From: an uncultured Pseudomonadales bacterium
Lineage (GTDB): Bacteria; Pseudomonadota; Gammaproteobacteria; Pseudomonadales; Azotimanducaceae
Direction: 5' to 3'
DNA length: 64,000 bases
Assembly: GCA_958296195.1 (NCBI GenBank)
Contig: OY282455.1
Location: 434,001 to 498,000 of the forward strand
Shown here: in pieces, positions 54,342 to 64,000 of the stretch
Position numbering within the stretch: position 1 is the stretch's first letter
Layout: each line of letters starts with the position of its first letter
Made by a program: the position numbers and the translations under genes
Notes under the pieces: model-generated
What the model saw: the letters and a program-made list of their open reading frames with translations, nothing else
What the model was told of the DNA's origin: nothing
Databases searched by the model: none

Positions 54342-55037
54342 CTACAGCGCCAGCGAGGACTGGTCGATGGCGAGACCCGGCCCCATCGTGGTGGAAAGCG
54401 TGATCTTCTTGAGGTACACGCCCTTGGCCGCCGCCGGGCGCGCCTTCTTCAGGTCCGACACCAGGGTTTCCACGTTCTCCTTGATCTGGTCGGCGGAGAA
54501 GCCCACCTGCCCGACGCTGCCGTGGACGATGCCGGCCCGGTCGGTGCGGAAGCGAACCTGCCCCGCCTTGGCGTTTTTCACCGCCGTCTCGACGTCGGCA
54601 GTGACGGTTCCGGTCTTCGGGTTGGGCATCAGTCCCCGAGGCCCCAACAGCTTGCCGAGCTGGCCGACAACGCGCATGGCGTCCGGCGTGGCCACCACCA
54701 CATCGAAATTCAGGTCGCCGCCCTTGATCCGCTCCGCCAAGTCATCGAGCCCCACCACATCCGCACCGACGGCCTCCGCCTTGGCGGCGTTGTCTCCCTG
54801 GGCGAAGACGGCAACCCGAACCGACTTGCCGGTACCGTGCGGCAACGTGCTGGCGCCGCGCAGCGTCTGGTCGGACTTGCGGACATCGACGCCGAGATTG
54901 ACCGCCACCTCGAAACTCTCCTTGAACTTAGCCGTGGAAAGCTCTGCCAAAAGGTCCACCGCCGCGGCGATGGGATAGAACTTGGCGGCATCGACCTTCT
55001 CGGCGATGGTGCGCATCCGCTTGGTCGGTTTGGCCAT
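54342..55037 (-). CDS. rplA: 50S ribosomal protein L1
   Basis: Mobile stalk protein that helps release E-site tRNA and represses the L11 operon. The ATG at 55037 gives [20 protein letters not shown] and 231 residues. Conserved [15 protein letters not shown] and [19 protein letters not shown]. It begins one base after the rplK stop. Confidence 0.97.
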   Translation of the reverse strand: MAKPTKRMRTIAEKVDAAKFYPIAAAVDLLAELSTAKFKESFEVAVNLGVDVRKSDQTLRGASTLPHGTGKSVRVAVFAQGDNAAKAEAVGADVVGLDDLAERIKGGDLNFDVVVATPDAMRVVGQLGKLLGPRGLMPNPKTGTVTADVETAVKNAKAGQVRFRTDRAGIVHGSVGQVGFSADQIKENVETLVSDLKKARPAAAKGVYLKKITLSTTMGPGLAIDQSSLAL

Positions 55038-55038
55038 C

Positions 55039-55482
55039 CTACAGGCCCTCCACTTCAATGCCGGCGCTGCGGGCGCTGCCGGCGATGGTGCGCACCGCCG
55101 CCTCCAGGCCGGCGGCTGTCAAGTCCGGGTCCTTGACCTTGGCGATCTCCTCCAGCTGGCTGCGGTCCACCTTGCCGACCTTGTTGGTGTTGGGGGTGCC
55201 GCTGCCTTTGGCAACGCCGGCCGCCTTGCGCAACAGCACCGACGCCGGCGGCGTTTTAGTGATGAAGCTGTAGCTGCGGTCCGCGTACACCGTAATGACC
55301 ACGGGTATGGGCAGGCCCGGCTCCAAGCTCTGGGTTTGCGCATTGAACGCCTTGCAGAAATCCATGATGTTGACGCCATGCTGCCCCAAGGCAGGGCCTA
55401 CCGGCGGACTGGGATTGGCTTGCCCGGCCGGCACTTGCAGCTTGACGTAAGCCTTCTCCTTTTTTGCCGTTCGTTTTGCCAT
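55039..55482 (-). CDS. rplK: 50S ribosomal protein L11
   Basis: GTPase-centre protein; target of thiostrepton and needed for RelA activation. 147 residues, conserved [35 protein letters not shown] and the C-terminal rRNA-binding region [20 protein letters not shown]. Confidence 0.97.
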   Translation of the reverse strand: MAKRTAKKEKAYVKLQVPAGQANPSPPVGPALGQHGVNIMDFCKAFNAQTQSLEPGLPIPVVITVYADRSYSFITKTPPASVLLRKAAGVAKGSGTPNTNKVGKVDRSQLEEIAKVKDPDLTAAGLEAAVRTIAGSARSAGIEVEGL

Positions 55483-55522
55483 TCGCTTAGTTCCTCAAGC
55501 GCAGACCGGAATGCAGGCACCG

Positions 55523-55539
55523 CCGGGCAAGCAGCCCGG
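55523..55539 (-). other. Hairpin in the nusG-rplK spacer
   Basis: CCGGGC and GCCCGG form a six-bp stem with a five-base loop, about 40 bases before the rplK ATG. There is no T-run. E. coli has a promoter in this spacer; no clear hexamers were seen here. Confidence 0.35.
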
Positions 55540-55562
55540 GCGCTCCACCTCCAGTGACGGGG

Positions 55563-56096
55563 CTACCCCTTTTCAACCTGACCAAAATCGAGCTCGACAG
55601 GGGTTGAACGCCCAAATATGGTGACCGCCACGTGCATGCGGCTCTTTTCGTAGTTCACTTCCTCGACAACCCCGCTGAAGTCGTTGAAGGGGCCGTCTAT
55701 GACGCGCACCAGCTCGCCCGGCTCAAAGACCGTCTTGGGTGCCGCCCGGTCCGTGCCGGCCTCAACGCGGGCCAGAATCTCATCAGCCTCCCGGTCCGTC
55801 AGCGGCGCCGGATTGTCGGCGGTGCCGCCGATGAACCCCATCACTCGAGGAGTCTGCTTGACCAGATGCCAAGTTTCCTGGTTCAGCTCCATCTCCACCA
55901 ACACATAGCCGGGAAAGAACTTGCGTTCGCTGCGCCGCTTCTGCCCGGCGCGCATTTCCACCACTTTTTCAGACGGCACGAGAATTCTGCCGAAGTGCTC
56001 CTTGAAGGCCGACAGATCGACCCGTTCCTTAAGCGCCAGGGCGACTTTGTTTTCAAAGCCTGAATAGGCATGCACGACGTACCACCTCTTGGACAT
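55563..56096 (-). CDS. nusG: Transcription termination/antitermination protein NusG
   Basis: Binds RNA polymerase and couples it to Rho or to S10 on the ribosome. The ATG at 56096 gives [19 protein letters not shown] and 177 residues; the longer in-frame extension is a shadow of secE. Contains the NGN domain ([20 protein letters not shown]) and C-terminal KOW domain ([20 protein letters not shown]). Directly follows secE. Confidence 0.97.
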   Translation of the reverse strand: MSKRWYVVHAYSGFENKVALALKERVDLSAFKEHFGRILVPSEKVVEMRAGQKRRSERKFFPGYVLVEMELNQETWHLVKQTPRVMGFIGGTADNPAPLTDREADEILARVEAGTDRAAPKTVFEPGELVRVIDGPFNDFSGVVEEVNYEKSRMHVAVTIFGRSTPVELDFGQVEKG

Positions 56097-56104
56097 GGCC
56101 GCAG

Positions 56105-56476
56105 CTATCCGATCACCGCAGACACCAACCAGCTCAAGGCGGAGTCCAGCAACCAAAGAATGAAGGCGAACACCAGCACCAGCACCAAGACGATCACGGT
56201 GGTTTGCAGGGTCTCGTCCCTGGTCGGCCAAACCACGCGCCGTATTTCCGCCCGGGACGCCTTGAGCAACGCCCAAATTGCGGCGCCGCGCACGGTTTGC
56301 AGAGCAATGCCGACGGCGACGGCGGCTATGCCGATCAAGCCCAGCACCCGCATCAGCAGGGACTCGTCCTGATAATACCAGTTGCCGTAAATGCCGAGGC
56401 CCAGCAGAGCGGCCGTGACCAGCCACTTCAACCAATCCAGCCCCCCGCCGACAGCGACATCCGTGTTCGTGCTCAA
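56105..56476 (-). CDS. secE: Preprotein translocase subunit SecE
   Basis: Essential clamp subunit of SecYEG. The only possible start after tRNA-Trp is a TTG at 56476, giving [18 protein letters not shown] and 123 residues; the earlier ATG in frame lies inside the tRNA. Two N-terminal hydrophobic helices, the conserved amphipathic [17 protein letters not shown] and a final membrane helix are the three-span proteobacterial form. Confidence 0.94.
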   Translation of the reverse strand: MSTNTDVAVGGGLDWLKWLVTAALLGLGIYGNWYYQDESLLMRVLGLIGIAAVAVGIALQTVRGAAIWALLKASRAEIRRVVWPTRDETLQTTVIVLVLVLVFAFILWLLDSALSWLVSAVIG

Positions 56477-56530
56477 TTTCTGTTGCCCATCAAAATGCTT
56501 AGCTGCTTTGTGCTGGTCCGCTGCGCCGCG

Positions 56531-56606
<76 letters not shown>

Positions 56607-56651
56607 TTGTTTTGCGCGGACTAGCACAGATTTCACAGAACTCCGACGGCC

Positions 56652-57842
<1,191 letters not shown>

Positions 57843-57915
57843 CTCGATCTCTCGCTGTTGGTTCCCTAAGCTCCAGCGCCAGCGGACTCAAGGACCCCGC
57901 GTGACGCCTGCGTTG

Positions 57916-57991
<76 letters not shown>

Positions 57992-58141
57992 CTGCTCATC
58001 TCCGTCCTGAATTGACACCCGCACGGGCCAGCGCGTTGCCGCCGCCGACCCGACCCGTTGCCGCAACTGCACCGCAGCCCCCGGCGTGGCCCTCTTGCGC
58101 GGCGCCGCAGCATCCAAATGCGCCGACCCGCTCCGCCAACT

Positions 58142-58215
58142 TGGAGCGGGTAGCGGGAATCGAACCCGCGTCATCAGCTTGGAAGGCTGAGGTTCTGCCG
58201 CTGAACTATACCCGC
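58142..58215 (-). tRNA. tRNA-Gly (anticodon TCC)
   Basis: 74-base tRNA: acceptor GCGGGTA, anticodon stem TCAGC/GCTGA with loop CTTCCAA (TCC), T-arm GGGTTCGATTCCC, encoded CCA. Corresponds to glyT. Confidence 0.97.
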
Positions 58216-58286
58216 CCGACTTGCGCCCGCCTGATCCTTTGCCTGCGTCTCCCGCCCTGCAGCCGCCGCCTCAAGGCGCCGAGCGC

Positions 58287-58371
58287 TGGTGGTGGGGGAA
58301 GGATTCGAACCTTCGAAGGCTAAGCCGTCAGATTTACAGTCTGATCCCTTTGACCGCTCGGGAACCCCACC
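58287..58371 (-). tRNA. tRNA-Tyr (anticodon GTA)
   Basis: 85-base class II tRNA with a long variable arm: acceptor GGTGGGG/CCCCACC, anticodon loop CTGTAAA (GTA), T-arm GGTTCGAATCC, encoded CCA. Corresponds to tyrU. Confidence 0.97.
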
Positions 58372-58537
58372 TGCTTTCGGCGCGGACAAGCCCGCTATTG
58401 CGCCTCCACACTGACTCCGCTTGATTGCCTCCGACGCCGGTTCCACGCCGGAGCAGCCGTTGGATCCCTAGCCAAACCTAACGCCGGCCCACCGCCGGAC
58501 GCGCCAATCCATCTGCCTGACCGCCATACAGGCACCC

Positions 58538-58613
58538 TGGTGCCGCCACAAGGAATTGAACCCTGGACCTTCTCATTACAAGTGAGCTGCTCTACCTGCT
58601 GAGCTATGGCGGC
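58538..58613 (-). tRNA. tRNA-Thr (anticodon TGT)
   Basis: 76-base tRNA: acceptor GCCGCCA/TGGCGGC, anticodon stem CTCA/TGAG with loop CTTGTAA (TGT), T-arm GGTTCAATTCC, encoded CCA. First tRNA of the cluster, corresponding to thrU. Confidence 0.97.
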
Positions 58614-58628
58614 AAAAATGGGTGCGGA

Positions 58629-58657
58629 ATTCTACAGAAAGCAATTTCGCGGCGCAA
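58629..58657 (-). promoter_or_regulatory. Sigma70 promoter for the tRNA-tufB cluster
   Basis: TTGCGC (58657-58652) and TAGAAT (58634-58629), 17-base spacer, followed by TCCGCACC and 15 bases to the first tRNA. Upstream is an A/T-rich block (58658-58680) resembling an UP element. Hexamers are identical to those of the str promoter. Confidence 0.75.
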
Positions 58658-58707
58658 CGACTATTTTTAACGAAATATGACGGAGGTTTGTCTAGGGAAG
58701 GGATGGA

Positions 58708-61700
58708 TTACGCCTCCTCGAACCCGTGGTTGCTGAATTTCAGCGTCCGGCTGTTTTCGTTGACGGTGCGCACCACGTTTTCCGGCGCCCCGTCGGGGAG
58801 GTCGGCGGCGATGTCCAAGGTGACCGCCACTTCCGCACCGACGAGGCCGGACAGATGGGCGATGACCTCCTCGGCGATGCGACCGGCGTCCCGCCCCACC
58901 CGCGTGGGGTCCAGCGTGACGGCACCGTGGAAACGGCGGAGTTTCTTTTCGGCAGGAGGCGGCGGCGCAAGTTCGCCCCCATCCAGCTGGCCGCCCTTTG
59001 CTAGTTCCGGCTTGGGCTGCGGTGAGGGCGTTTCCGCATCCAGCTGCCGGCGGGCGGCCTCCGGCTTCACCAACAAGGCCGGGCTCTCCGGCAGCACCGG
59101 CGCCGGCCTTCCCCCCGCCCGCAGGCCGAGGTAACGCCCCTTGCTTTCGTCATGACCGTCCGCCAGCGCGAAGCTGTCCGCCTCCCAAGTGAGCGACGCC
59201 AAGCCGTCCTCCACCGCCCCGGTCAGCACTTCCGGCCCGGCAAGGCGCGGCAGGTAGGGGTAGCTGGCAAAGTCCTCCACTAGCTGACGCACGGCCACAT
59301 GCTCCCCGCGCCACAGGGGCACGCTGTCCATGTGCATCCGCAAGATCGCGCCGGCCAGCTGCATTACCAGCAACTCGTCGTTGCGCAGCCGCTTGGCGGC
59401 GCGTTCGGCCAGTCCCCCCGACCCCGCCAAGCGAATGGCTTTCCATTCAAGGGAAGACGCCGGCGTTGCCTGCTCCGGCGTCAGCAGCCATTGGTAGGCT
59501 TCCGGCAGGCGGGCGGTCACGGTGTCGTCGGCCGCTTGGCGCTGCACTTCCGCCTGCTTGGTCTGGTGCGGGTCCAAGTTCAGTTGGTCCTTCTCATCCA
59601 AGATGGAGCGCCACGCCAGACAGCGGCGCAGGGCTTCGTCCAAATCTCGACAGCGCACCTTGTCCGCGGCCAGAAAGACCAGCGTGTTGCGGAACAGCCG
59701 GGGGGCGTTGCCGCGGGTTTCCAGAATGGCGTTGGCGGCCATTTCGGCGGGGTTCGGCGCATCCTTGGCGTAGGGATGCTCGGCGGACAGCACCACCAGC
59801 CGCGCATCCCAATCGTCTGGCACGTCGGCGCTGGTTTGCGGCAGGACATGGATGCGGGCAAAGCCCTCGCTGGCGCGTAAGCTCCCCTGCAACCGCCGTT
59901 CGAGCTCCAGCGCCGCTTGGTGCGGGTCTCGGCCCAACTGCGCGGCCCGGTCCTCGGCCAGCTTAGTGACCGTGGGCTGGGTGTCGTACCACACCCGCGC
60001 GCCATCCTGATAAAGGTAGGTGGCCGCCGCCGCCAAACGGCGCAGGGCGTCCTCGAACGTGGCTGGGGGTTCCCCCGGCGACACGCAGCCGAGCTTCACC
60101 CGCCCGTCATCGATGCCCCGATGCGCCGCCGCCGTGGTGGGCGCAGAGCCGAGATAGGCCGTGCGCGCCACCCGCCGCGTGGCGGAGAGCTTGCCGAGAT
60201 TGGGCACTGCGGCGTCGATGCGCAGCGGCAACGAATTGGGGCCATCGACATCCTTTTCGATCACCGGCGTCCAGTTGTCCGGGAGATAGCGCGTCAATTC
60301 GTTTTGCACGCGGGAGTCGTCAATGGGAATGGTGGAGGGCAGGATGAGGGGGTTGCGATCGCCGCTCTCCCACAGGCTGTGAATCACCGCCGCCATCAGC
60401 CGCAGTACGCCCCGGGTGCGCTGAAACTTGGCCAGCGCGGACCAATCCGAGTACAGCCGGTCGAAGATCTCCGGGTGAATGGGGTAGGCCGCCTGAAGGC
60501 GCCGTTCATAGTCCGCGCTGCGGCATTCGGACGGAAACTCCGCCTGCTGTGAGCGATACAGGTCGGCAAAAGCGCGGGCGGTGACATCCCGCTGCTTGAA
60601 GGCGTCCGACCCGTTTAGTGGCTCGAACAGACGCCGCCGCACGATCTCGAAGCCCTCCTCGGCGCTGGCCGGCCGCCAAGAGGACTCCACCCGTGCGACC
60701 ACGTTGCGCAGCCGCTCCAACGCCTCCCGTCCGCGAACGCCGCCCACCTCCGAATCGTCCGCTTCCGCACGGGGGGAACCCTGGCCGGTGGTGTCGGAGG
60801 CCGGCAGCGACACCACCAGCAAGCAGTTGTCCGTGGCCTTCACCGCTTCGGTGAGGGTCTGCGCAAAGGTGAACTGGGTCTCGAAGCTACCCGCCGGCAA
60901 GTCGCTCTCGTCATGCAGTTGACGGGCGTAGGACACCCACTCGTCGATCAGGATCAGGCAGGGGCCGTGGGTTTGCAGCAGTTCCCGCAAGGCGTCGCCA
61001 GGGTTGGTGGCGTTCTCGTCATCGGCGCGGATGCGCTCGAAGGCCGCCTTGCCGCCTAGCTGATAAGCCAGTTCGCCCCAAAGAGTGCGCACTTGGATGC
61101 CATCCGGTTTCGTGGCGGGATTGCCGGGGGATATCTTGTTGCCCACCAGCACCACGCGCTTGACCGGCGCCGCTGCGGAAACTTCTGCCTTGGCCAGCAC
61201 CTCCTCCACCCCGGCCAGTTTCCCGGCCGGGGCACCGGAAAACAAATGGTAGAGAGCCAGCATGGAGTGCGTCTTGCCGCCGCCGAAGTTGGTTTGCAAT
61301 TGCACCACCGGGTCCCCGGTCTTGCCCGCCAACCGCCGCAACCCGGTGGCGAGCAGCCCTTGCAGGCTTTCGGTGAGGAAGGTGCGGCGAAAGAACTCCC
61401 CCGCATCCCGGTATTCATCCGCCCCTTCGCCTAGGTGAACCTGCCACAAATCCGCCGCGAACTCCGCCTGCTGATAGCGGCCGCTGGCCACATCCTGATG
61501 CGGGGTGGCCACCTCCCGCCACGGCTTGACGGCGCCGCCAGCCGCCGTTTCCACCAAGGCGCTGGCCACTCGGCGGCGTTCGCCGCGCACCTGCTCATCA
61601 AGCACCAAGCGCCGCAGTTCCCGCTTGATGCTAGCCACCTCGTCCGCCTGGGATGCGGAGACGGCGGTGAGCAGCCGCTCCGCCGAATCCAGCGCCCGGT

Positions 61701-62028
61701 CCGCATCGTCGCTGGAGAAGCGCTCCTGATGCGCCCACTTGTTGCGCCAACTCCGCAGTTCGGAGACGAGGCTGCGCTCCGTGTGGCCCAAGGTGTCCCG
61801 AAAAACGTCGTTCCAGGTTTCCCACATGAGCCTGAGCAGGGCGGCGGCGTCCCAATCGGCGATGGACCTCTCTGCCAGTTTCGGGTCCTCGGCAAAGCGG
61901 CGAATGGTGTCCATGCGCACCGCGCCGGCCTTGGCCTTGGCCATGACTTCGCGCTGCACGAAGGGAGCGAGGCCGGAGCGCAGCAGCTCCAGCGCCTTGT
62001 TGACGCGCTCGTGGTTGGTGGCGGCCAT
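58708..62028 (-). CDS. DUF499-type AAA+ ATPase with N-terminal Swt1-HEPN-like region
   Basis: 1106 residues. The N-terminal ~120 residues resemble Swt1/HEPN domains and contain RxxxxH in SWRNKWAHQERF (Arg95, His100), the motif of HEPN ribonucleases. An AAA-type ATPase follows: Walker A NFGGGKTHSML (249-254) and Walker B CLILIDEWVSY (~358-364). The long C-terminal half lacks recognised catalytic motifs; the last ~120 residues include a Pro/Glu-rich linker and a small alpha/beta domain. The ATG at 62028 overlaps the previous stop (TAATG), with GGAGGG ten bases upstream; a GTG six codons earlier is less likely. DUF499 ATPases are known from defence-island surveys beside DUF1156 methylases; no such partner is visible here. 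Confidence 0.85.
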   Translation of the reverse strand: MAATNHERVNKALELLRSGLAPFVQREVMAKAKAGAVRMDTIRRFAEDPKLAERSIADWDAAALLRLMWETWNDVFRDTLGHTERSLVSELRSWRNKWAHQERFSSDDADRALDSAERLLTAVSASQADEVASIKRELRRLVLDEQVRGERRRVASALVETAAGGAVKPWREVATPHQDVASGRYQQAEFAADLWQVHLGEGADEYRDAGEFFRRTFLTESLQGLLATGLRRLAGKTGDPVVQLQTNFGGGKTHSMLALYHLFSGAPAGKLAGVEEVLAKAEVSAAAPVKRVVLVGNKISPGNPATKPDGIQVRTLWGELAYQLGGKAAFERIRADDENATNPGDALRELLQTHGPCLILIDEWVSYARQLHDESDLPAGSFETQFTFAQTLTEAVKATDNCLLVVSLPASDTTGQGSPRAEADDSEVGGVRGREALERLRNVVARVESSWRPASAEEGFEIVRRRLFEPLNGSDAFKQRDVTARAFADLYRSQQAEFPSECRSADYERRLQAAYPIHPEIFDRLYSDWSALAKFQRTRGVLRLMAAVIHSLWESGDRNPLILPSTIPIDDSRVQNELTRYLPDNWTPVIEKDVDGPNSLPLRIDAAVPNLGKLSATRRVARTAYLGSAPTTAAAHRGIDDGRVKLGCVSPGEPPATFEDALRRLAAAATYLYQDGARVWYDTQPTVTKLAEDRAAQLGRDPHQAALELERRLQGSLRASEGFARIHVLPQTSADVPDDWDARLVVLSAEHPYAKDAPNPAEMAANAILETRGNAPRLFRNTLVFLAADKVRCRDLDEALRRCLAWRSILDEKDQLNLDPHQTKQAEVQRQAADDTVTARLPEAYQWLLTPEQATPASSLEWKAIRLAGSGGLAERAAKRLRNDELLVMQLAGAILRMHMDSVPLWRGEHVAVRQLVEDFASYPYLPRLAGPEVLTGAVEDGLASLTWEADSFALADGHDESKGRYLGLRAGGRPAPVLPESPALLVKPEAARRQLDAETPSPQPKPELAKGGQLDGGELAPPPPAEKKLRRFHGAVTLDPTRVGRDAGRIAEEVIAHLSGLVGAEVAVTLDIAADLPDGAPENVVRTVNENSRTLKFSNHGFEEA

Positions 62029-63596
62029 TATTGCAGTTCCCTCCACTGGTTTATTCTATCTTCCAGACCGTTCACCAGCTCGTGAATCTCATATCGATCT
62101 CGGTCCGTTTCCTGTCGGGCCACGATCCTCGCCAGATTCGCCGCATCTCTGTTCAACCTGCGGGCAAACATTTCAACCTTCACCTTGTCGGGATTTCCCT
62201 TTTCCAAAGTACCTGCCGTCAACTGCTCAACTTCACGCCTGCGCCCATCAATGTCTTGTGCAGACATCCCCAAAAGGGTTTCGTACTCCTTAGCTCTGTT
62301 TGTGAGAGTCTGCCAAATCCACGCCTCGGGTGGCCCTTCACCCGGTAGAAACAGCGGGCGAAAGCTGTGGCCGTAGCCTTCGGCGATGCTGCTGAGATTT
62401 TTCTCCCGATCTCGGGAATCACCGTCCAACACGAAAATGAAGCCAAACAATTTGCCGAATTTGCCCAGCGCCCGAATGTGCGCGGGAAACTCGTCCCTGC
62501 CTGTATTTCGGCCAATAATGAAGTCATCCGGACGCATCTGCAGCCGCGGCTGCAACATGTCGAGCACACCAAGGAGTACACCCTCAGCCACCTCGTCCTC
62601 GCACAATATGGAGAGCTGCTCGCGAGACTGGCCGTAGAGCGCCTTCTGAAAGATGTCCCTGTGTGGCGGCAGCTTTCGCACATCCAAGGTCTGTTCGTCT
62701 CGGTCCAGGAAAAACCTGCCCTCCGGCGGCACACTGTCCAGCACCACGGGGCTGTGCGACGCCACGATGACCTGCAGCCTCTGGCGCAAGGCCAAGCGTT
62801 GCAACTCCAGCATGAGTTGTTGTTGCGTGTAGGGATGTAGTCCCGTATCGATCTCGTCAATCAAGACAAGTGCATCCTGAAGTTTCGAGATGTCCTTGGA
62901 CATCCGCAAAATGGTGCGTTCGCCGGAGGACATGTGGAACTCCGAATAGCGGGCTTCGTCGTTGTCCTTCACCTCTGCGAACAGAAGGTCGCGCCTTTCG
63001 GCGCTGATGACCGAAATCCGTTGGTAACGCTGAGGCAAAATGCGATCGGCAAAATTGAGCAAGTCCGGCGCTAGGGCCTCTGTAAGGTAAGTCTTGCGCA
63101 TAATCTGCAGAGCGCCACGCGCCTCGGCCGGATTGGTGAGATTGGCTAATGTGCGCAGATACACTTCTCGCGCCGGCTGCCGACCACCCTTGTGGCCCAT
63201 GAAACTCCGGTTCCAGGATTTGCCCCGCCGCCATGTCATCGACGCCCGTTGTCCATCATCAATGTAGTAGTAGGCGAACTCCACCCGGCCAATGTCATCT
63301 GACAGCGTTTTGCGCAGCCGGTCTGTGAAGTCCGGGAACAGTATGCTTGGTGTCAGATCCATTGATGAGGGGAGGAGCTGTCGATACGCGCAAGCACAAG
63401 TGAGCAGCACGGTGGTCTTGCCGCAGCCATTCGGCCCGGCCAAAACGGACACGGGGTAGTTGAAAGCTACCCGCAAGTCCTTGATTCCTCGAAAGCTCCT
63501 AATTTGAACTTCTTCAAGGTTGAAGGAGCGATGCGGCTTGCGCGCCTGCAACGCCGTCCACACTCGCTTGAGTTCCCGGTCGATCAAAGAAGGCAT
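62028..63596 (-). CDS. OLD-like ATPase with C-terminal TOPRIM-like region
   Basis: 522 residues. The N-terminal ABC-type ATPase has GPNGCGKT (54-61) after the RecF/OLD-like LEEVQIRSFRGIKDL, the signature HMSSGERTIL (~221-230), Walker B LVLIDEIDTGLH (~243-254) and an H-loop ASHSP (279-283). The C-terminal part looks TOPRIM-like: conserved acidic LCEDEVAEGVL (~331-341) and FVLDGDSRD (391-393 DGD). This is the layout of OLD-family nucleases such as GajA, although nuclease activity is inference. Translationally coupled to the DUF499 gene. Confidence 0.85.
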   Translation of the reverse strand: MPSLIDRELKRVWTALQARKPHRSFNLEEVQIRSFRGIKDLRVAFNYPVSVLAGPNGCGKTTVLLTCACAYRQLLPSSMDLTPSILFPDFTDRLRKTLSDDIGRVEFAYYYIDDGQRASMTWRRGKSWNRSFMGHKGGRQPAREVYLRTLANLTNPAEARGALQIMRKTYLTEALAPDLLNFADRILPQRYQRISVISAERRDLLFAEVKDNDEARYSEFHMSSGERTILRMSKDISKLQDALVLIDEIDTGLHPYTQQQLMLELQRLALRQRLQVIVASHSPVVLDSVPPEGRFFLDRDEQTLDVRKLPPHRDIFQKALYGQSREQLSILCEDEVAEGVLLGVLDMLQPRLQMRPDDFIIGRNTGRDEFPAHIRALGKFGKLFGFIFVLDGDSRDREKNLSSIAEGYGHSFRPLFLPGEGPPEAWIWQTLTNRAKEYETLLGMSAQDIDGRRREVEQLTAGTLEKGNPDKVKVEMFARRLNRDAANLARIVARQETDRDRYEIHELVNGLEDRINQWRELQ

Positions 63597-63654
63597 GTCG
63601 GTCTCGCCACCATCGCGCCACGGGCGGGAAAGACACTTTCATTGAGTGGAAATG

Positions 63655-64000
63655 TCATCCGATCACCTCGTAGCTGCTGCACACCCAAAGACACCCAACG
63701 CCCGCTACCGACTGTGAGCGCAAGCCTACCGCAATCGTCACGCCCTTGGCACTGCCGACTTGCGACAGCGCATTCGCCGGCACCCAAGCGGTGTAACTGT
63801 GCAGCTCGTCTCCTTCGGGCGAGGGTGCATGGACGGTGATTTTGCCCCAGCATCCTTTGCCGAGGGGACCGAGGAAGGCGGAGACCATCGTGGTTGCGGC
63901 GGGCAACTTCAACGCCGCTGCCACATCGACCTCCACCGCTTTTTCGCGCAGCACACCGACAATGGGGGCCGAGGCGTTGGCATCCGGTTTGATGGTCTTA
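63655..64000 (-). CDS. Unrecognised gene, 3' part only
   Basis: The frame is open to the window edge; about 114 C-terminal residues are visible and the start lies outside. No family was recognised. The sequence is hydrophobic and beta-like (KGVTIAVGLRSQSVAGVG) with two cysteines near the end (GCLWVCSSYEVIG). It ends 58 bases before the OLD-like gene on the same strand, so it is probably the upstream gene of that operon. Confidence 0.6.
   Translation of the reverse strand, partial: KTIKPDANASAPIVGVLREKAVEVDVAAALKLPAATTMVSAFLGPLGKGCWGKITVHAPSPEGDELHSYTAWVPANALSQVGSAKGVTIAVGLRSQSVAGVGCLWVCSSYEVIG

Noticed and set aside
58614-58707. Attachment site next to the tRNA-Thr gene
   Set aside because: The tRNA 3' ends face away from the defence-like genes and no duplicated tRNA end was found, nor any integrase.

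Overview
The window reads as a chromosome segment of a GC-rich gammaproteobacterium. The evidence is gene order: hemA-prfA-prmC divergent from lolB; a lipB-dacA-rlpA-mltB-rodA-mrdA-rsfS-nadD-proA block; an L11-rif-str-S10-spc-alpha ribosomal supercluster; and a tRNA-Thr/Tyr/Gly/Thr-tufB-tRNA-Trp-secE-nusG head. No rRNA, CRISPR array, phage gene or insertion sequence was seen. Several large secreted proteins with adhesion or eukaryote-like domains hint at a marine or host-associated lifestyle, which is inference.

Left part (1-23.2 kb): a truncated secreted repeat/propeller protein converges on a secreted zinc metalloprotease with a BACON-like domain and leucine-rich repeats. Next come lolB and, divergently, hemA-prfA-prmC. 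A minus-strand run for lipoate transfer, peptidoglycan remodelling, rod-shape elongation, ribosome silencing, NAD and proline synthesis follows, then uppP, ssb and a secreted trypsin-like protease. The 767-bp gap before uvrA holds a small transcription unit: promoter-like hexamers, a short ORF broken by a 14-C run, and a perfect hairpin.

Centre (23.2-58.7 kb): uvrA meets rplQ with overlapping stop codons. From there to 58.6 kb almost everything is on the minus strand. In order of transcription: tRNA-Thr(UGU), tRNA-Tyr, tRNA-Gly, tRNA-Thr(GGU), tufB, tRNA-Trp, secE, nusG, rplKAJL, rpoBC, rpsL, rpsG, fusA, tufA, rpsJ, rplC-D-W-B, rpsS, rplV, rpsC, rplP, rpmC, rpsQ, rplN-X-E, rpsN, rpsH, rplF-R, rpsE, rpmD, rplO, secY, rpmJ, rpsM-K-D, rpoA, rplQ. 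Sigma70-type promoters are visible before the tRNA cluster, rpsL and rpsJ. An attenuator-type hairpin precedes rpsJ and a terminator-like hairpin follows it. The two tuf genes are almost identical and use codons unlike their neighbours.

Right end (58.7-64 kb): three minus-strand genes that look like part of a defence-type locus. They are an unrecognised gene cut by the window edge, an OLD-like ATPase with a C-terminal TOPRIM-like region, and a 1106-residue DUF499-type ATPase with an N-terminal HEPN-like RxxxxH motif. The last two are joined by a TAATG overlap. Together with the poly-C small ORF, this is the best candidate for undescribed biology here.
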